Source of the DNA: an uncultured Flavobacteriales bacterium
GTDB taxonomy: Bacteria > Bacteroidota > Bacteroidia > Flavobacteriales > BACL11
Assembly: GCA_913047525.1 (NCBI GenBank)
Contig: CAJWUS010000074.1
Location: 1 to 6,621, forward strand
Direction of reading: 5' to 3'
Length of the DNA: 6,621 bases
Shown: piece by piece, positions 4,947 to 6,621 of the stretch
Layout of the letters: each line of letters starts with the position of its first letter
Position numbering within the stretch: the first letter of the stretch is position 1
Program-made: the position numbers and the translations under genes
Notes under the pieces: model-generated
What the model was told of the DNA's origin: nothing
Databases searched by the model: none
What the model saw: the letters and a program-made list of their open reading frames with translations, nothing else

Positions 4947-6498
4947 GACAGTAAATATAAACCTAGCAGGAATGGTATTTCATATTAATGAGGATGCTTT
5001 TGAAATATTGAAAAATTACCTAAATACACTTAAAAATCATTTTAAAAATGATGAAGGTGCTGACGAAATATTAAAAGATATTGAAGGAAGAATTGCTGAA
5101 CTATTTACAGAACGATTGAATAATAAAGAAGCTGTTTCACTAACTGATATAAATGAAGTAATTACAATAATGGGCGAGCCTAGCCAATATGATGATGAAA
5201 TTGAACAGGAAAAACCGAAAGAACAGCAGCATAAAGAAGAAGACTTAAGAAAAGGGAAAAGAAGAAAAGTTTTTAGAGATGAGGAAGGAAGAATGATTGG
5301 TGGAGTTTGTAGTGGAATGGCTAATTATTTTGATATAAGTGTATTTTGGAGTAGAATTATATTTTTTTTCCTATTATTTATAATGGGGTCAGGAGCACCT
5401 TTTATATATATAATGCTCTGGATTGCACTTCCATCTGCTAAAACTACTACTGAAAAATTAGAGATGAAAGGAGAAAAAGTAAACATCAATAATATTGAAA
5501 AGAATATTAAAGATGAATTGAATATTATAGAAAATAAAATATTAGATGCTAATGGTGGAGACTGGGGAACTAAAGAAGTATTTGGAGCAAATAGTTTTTT
5601 CAGAAAAATAGTAGATTTCTGTATCCGTGTAATTACAGGGATATTTAAATTTGCCGGAAGTTGTTTTGGAATTATTTGCATTTTCTTTGGAGGAATTTTT
5701 CTTTTCTTTATTTTCTCTTTTGCATTCTCTGGAGCCGAATTTTTATTTCAAAACCATCCAATGATTGAGTATGTATTCAATGATTCTGTCTTTAATGACA
5801 CATTAGCAATTGGACTTACTTTATTTATTAGTATTCCAATTATATCTGTTATTCTGTTTGGGTTAAGGCTAGTTAATAACACTAAAATCCATATGAATTA
5901 TAAAATAGGAATGTTTGTTTTATGGATAATTTCTTGGCTTTTGCTAATGATCTCTGCAAAAGATATTTCAAAAGAATTACAAGAAGAAGCAAAAAACACA
6001 ATTATTGAAAATATAATCACAGAAAGTGACACTCTTTATTTAAGTATGAATGATATTGATAGAGTGTTTGATAATGCATTTGACGCAAAAGGATTTAAAG
6101 TCACTCCTTTTGAAGATAACTTAATCGGTATTGGAATGGCATTAGATGTTGTAAAAAGTAAAAATGATAATTTTAATTTACTTAAAGAAGCTACTGCAAG
6201 GGGTAAAGACAAGCATCTAGCAAAAGAAATGGCAGAAGGAACTAGTTTTGAATTTACACTAGAAGATGATAATCTGATTTTTGATGACTTTTTCACTATC
6301 TCTACACAAAAATGGCGCATGCAAGAATTAGATTTAACTTTAGAATTACCTATTGGTATGGTTGTTTTCTTAGATCATAGTTTAGAGGACTTAATTTACG
6401 ATATTAAAAATGTTAACAATATGTGGGATTATGATATGCTTGGCCACTATTGGAAAATGGAAGAAGAAGGGCTTAGTTGTATTAGTTGTGAAGATTAA
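4939..6498 (+). CDS. PspC-domain inner-membrane protein, Bacteroidota type
   Basis: This 519-residue protein has three parts. Residues 1-85 form a soluble N-terminal domain (NINLAGMVFHI, DIEGRIAELF, VITIMGEPSQY), followed by a charged linker (86-110). The PspC domain spans about 108-167 (VFRDEEGRMIGGVCSGMANY, ending LWIALP) and includes the first membrane segment or hairpin (about 137-164). Further hydrophobic segments lie near 238-264, 288-310 and 322-340. The C-terminal part (about 345-519) carries TARGKDKHLAKEMAE, LELPIGMVVFLD and the end YDMLGHYWKMEEEGLSCISC. This layout is the standard long form of PspC protein in Bacteroidota, a little shorter than most I recall. PspC is a membrane-stress component in proteobacteria, but the role of this longer form is not established. 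A membrane-stress sensing or signalling partner of the overlapping PadR regulator is a reasonable inference. The gene ends the operon: a hairpin repeat and terminator follow the stop codon, so the lipoprotein or adhesin-like genes often found downstream are not co-transcribed here. Confidence 0.9.
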   Translation: MNKTVNINLAGMVFHINEDAFEILKNYLNTLKNHFKNDEGADEILKDIEGRIAELFTERLNNKEAVSLTDINEVITIMGEPSQYDDEIEQEKPKEQQHKEEDLRKGKRRKVFRDEEGRMIGGVCSGMANYFDISVFWSRIIFFFLLFIMGSGAPFIYIMLWIALPSAKTTTEKLEMKGEKVNINNIEKNIKDELNIIENKILDANGGDWGTKEVFGANSFFRKIVDFCIRVITGIFKFAGSCFGIICIFFGGIFLFFIFSFAFSGAEFLFQNHPMIEYVFNDSVFNDTLAIGLTLFISIPIISVILFGLRLVNNTKIHMNYKIGMFVLWIISWLLLMISAKDISKELQEEAKNTIIENIITESDTLYLSMNDIDRVFDNAFDAKGFKVTPFEDNLIGIGMALDVVKSKNDNFNLLKEATARGKDKHLAKEMAEGTSFEFTLEDDNLIFDDFFTISTQKWRMQELDLTLELPIGMVVFLDHSLEDLIYDIKNVNNMWDYDMLGHYWKMEEEGLSCISCED

Positions 6499-6503
6499 AA
6501 AAA

Positions 6504-6533
6504 GTTCAAAATAAGGACCGAGAGGTCCACCAA
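6504..6533 (+). repeat. 3'-UTR hairpin repeat, copy 2
   Basis: This second copy of the 4364-4393 element starts 5 bp after the PspC stop codon. It is identical over 25 consecutive bases (6509-6533) and across the preceding AGTTC/GGTTC block except for one base. It keeps the GGACC-GAGA-GGTCC hairpin (6515-6528) and the trailing ACCA. Sequence similarity stops right after CCACCAA. The flanking sequence is unrelated to copy 1, so the element itself is the conserved unit. Confidence 0.75.
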
Positions 6534-6562
6534 TATTCTATCAATTAGAATCAAATTTTAGC

Positions 6563-6605
6563 AAAGACCCTGTAAAGCAAGTATTTATAGGGTTTTTTGT
6601 TTTTC
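6563..6605 (+). terminator. Intrinsic terminator of the padR-pspC operon
   Basis: ACCCTGTAAA (6567-6576) pairs with TTTATAGGGT (6584-6593), with one G-T wobble and a 7-nt loop. The run TTTTTTGTTTTTT (6593-6605) follows. The A-rich bases just before the stem extend it further by pairing with the first part of the T-run. It ends the padR-pspC operon about 65 bp after the PspC stop. Confidence 0.8.
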
Positions 6606-6621
6606 CAAATACCCAAAAAAT

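Noticed and set aside
4364..6533. Integrative element with attL/attR-like repeats
   Set aside because: There is no integrase, transposase or tRNA target between or beside the repeats. The content is an ordinary padR-pspC operon.

Overview
This AT-rich 6.6-kb window most likely comes from an anaerobic or facultatively anaerobic member of the Bacteroidota. The main evidence is the PadR/PspC gene pair at the right end. Its membrane protein has the N-terminus (NINLAGMVFHI...), the PspC segment and the cysteine-bearing C-terminal tail that I associate with this phylum. The lack of clear Shine-Dalgarno sequences and the TAnnTTTG-like -7 boxes agree with this.

Left part, minus strand (1-2168): two consecutive genes encode the B and C subunits of an ATP-dependent class I benzoyl-CoA reductase (bcrC, then bcrB, which runs off the left edge). 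They follow the bcrC-B-A-D / badD-E-F-G order, so the activase subunits A and D are expected just beyond position 1. A 106-bp divergent intergenic region (2169-2274) holds an 18-bp perfect palindrome with an FNR/CRP-like core. It is flanked by 9-bp direct repeats two helical turns apart, and is a plausible oxygen-responsive or aromatic-responsive control point for both directions.

Middle part, plus strand (2275-4302): a compact three-gene operon encodes a MocA-like molybdopterin nucleotidyltransferase, an XdhC-family chaperone and a short-chain dehydrogenase. MocA and XdhC normally build and insert the cytosine-dinucleotide molybdenum cofactor of xanthine-oxidase-family hydroxylases. Beside benzoyl-CoA reductase, the obvious client is 4-hydroxybenzoyl-CoA reductase, which feeds benzoyl-CoA into the ring reductase. 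The dehydrogenase may act downstream of ring reduction. The region therefore reads as one edge of an anaerobic aromatic-degradation island, although the client molybdoenzyme is not in the window.

Right part (4303-6621): the island ends with a hairpin repeat and an intrinsic terminator. A separate two-gene operon follows: a PadR-family repressor that overlaps a PspC-domain membrane protein by 8 bp, behind an inverted-repeat operator candidate. This operon ends with a second copy of the same hairpin repeat and another terminator. The shared element, a GGACC-GAGA-GGTCC hairpin followed by ACCA, sits in the 3' untranslated region of two unrelated operons and is not explained by any family I recognise.
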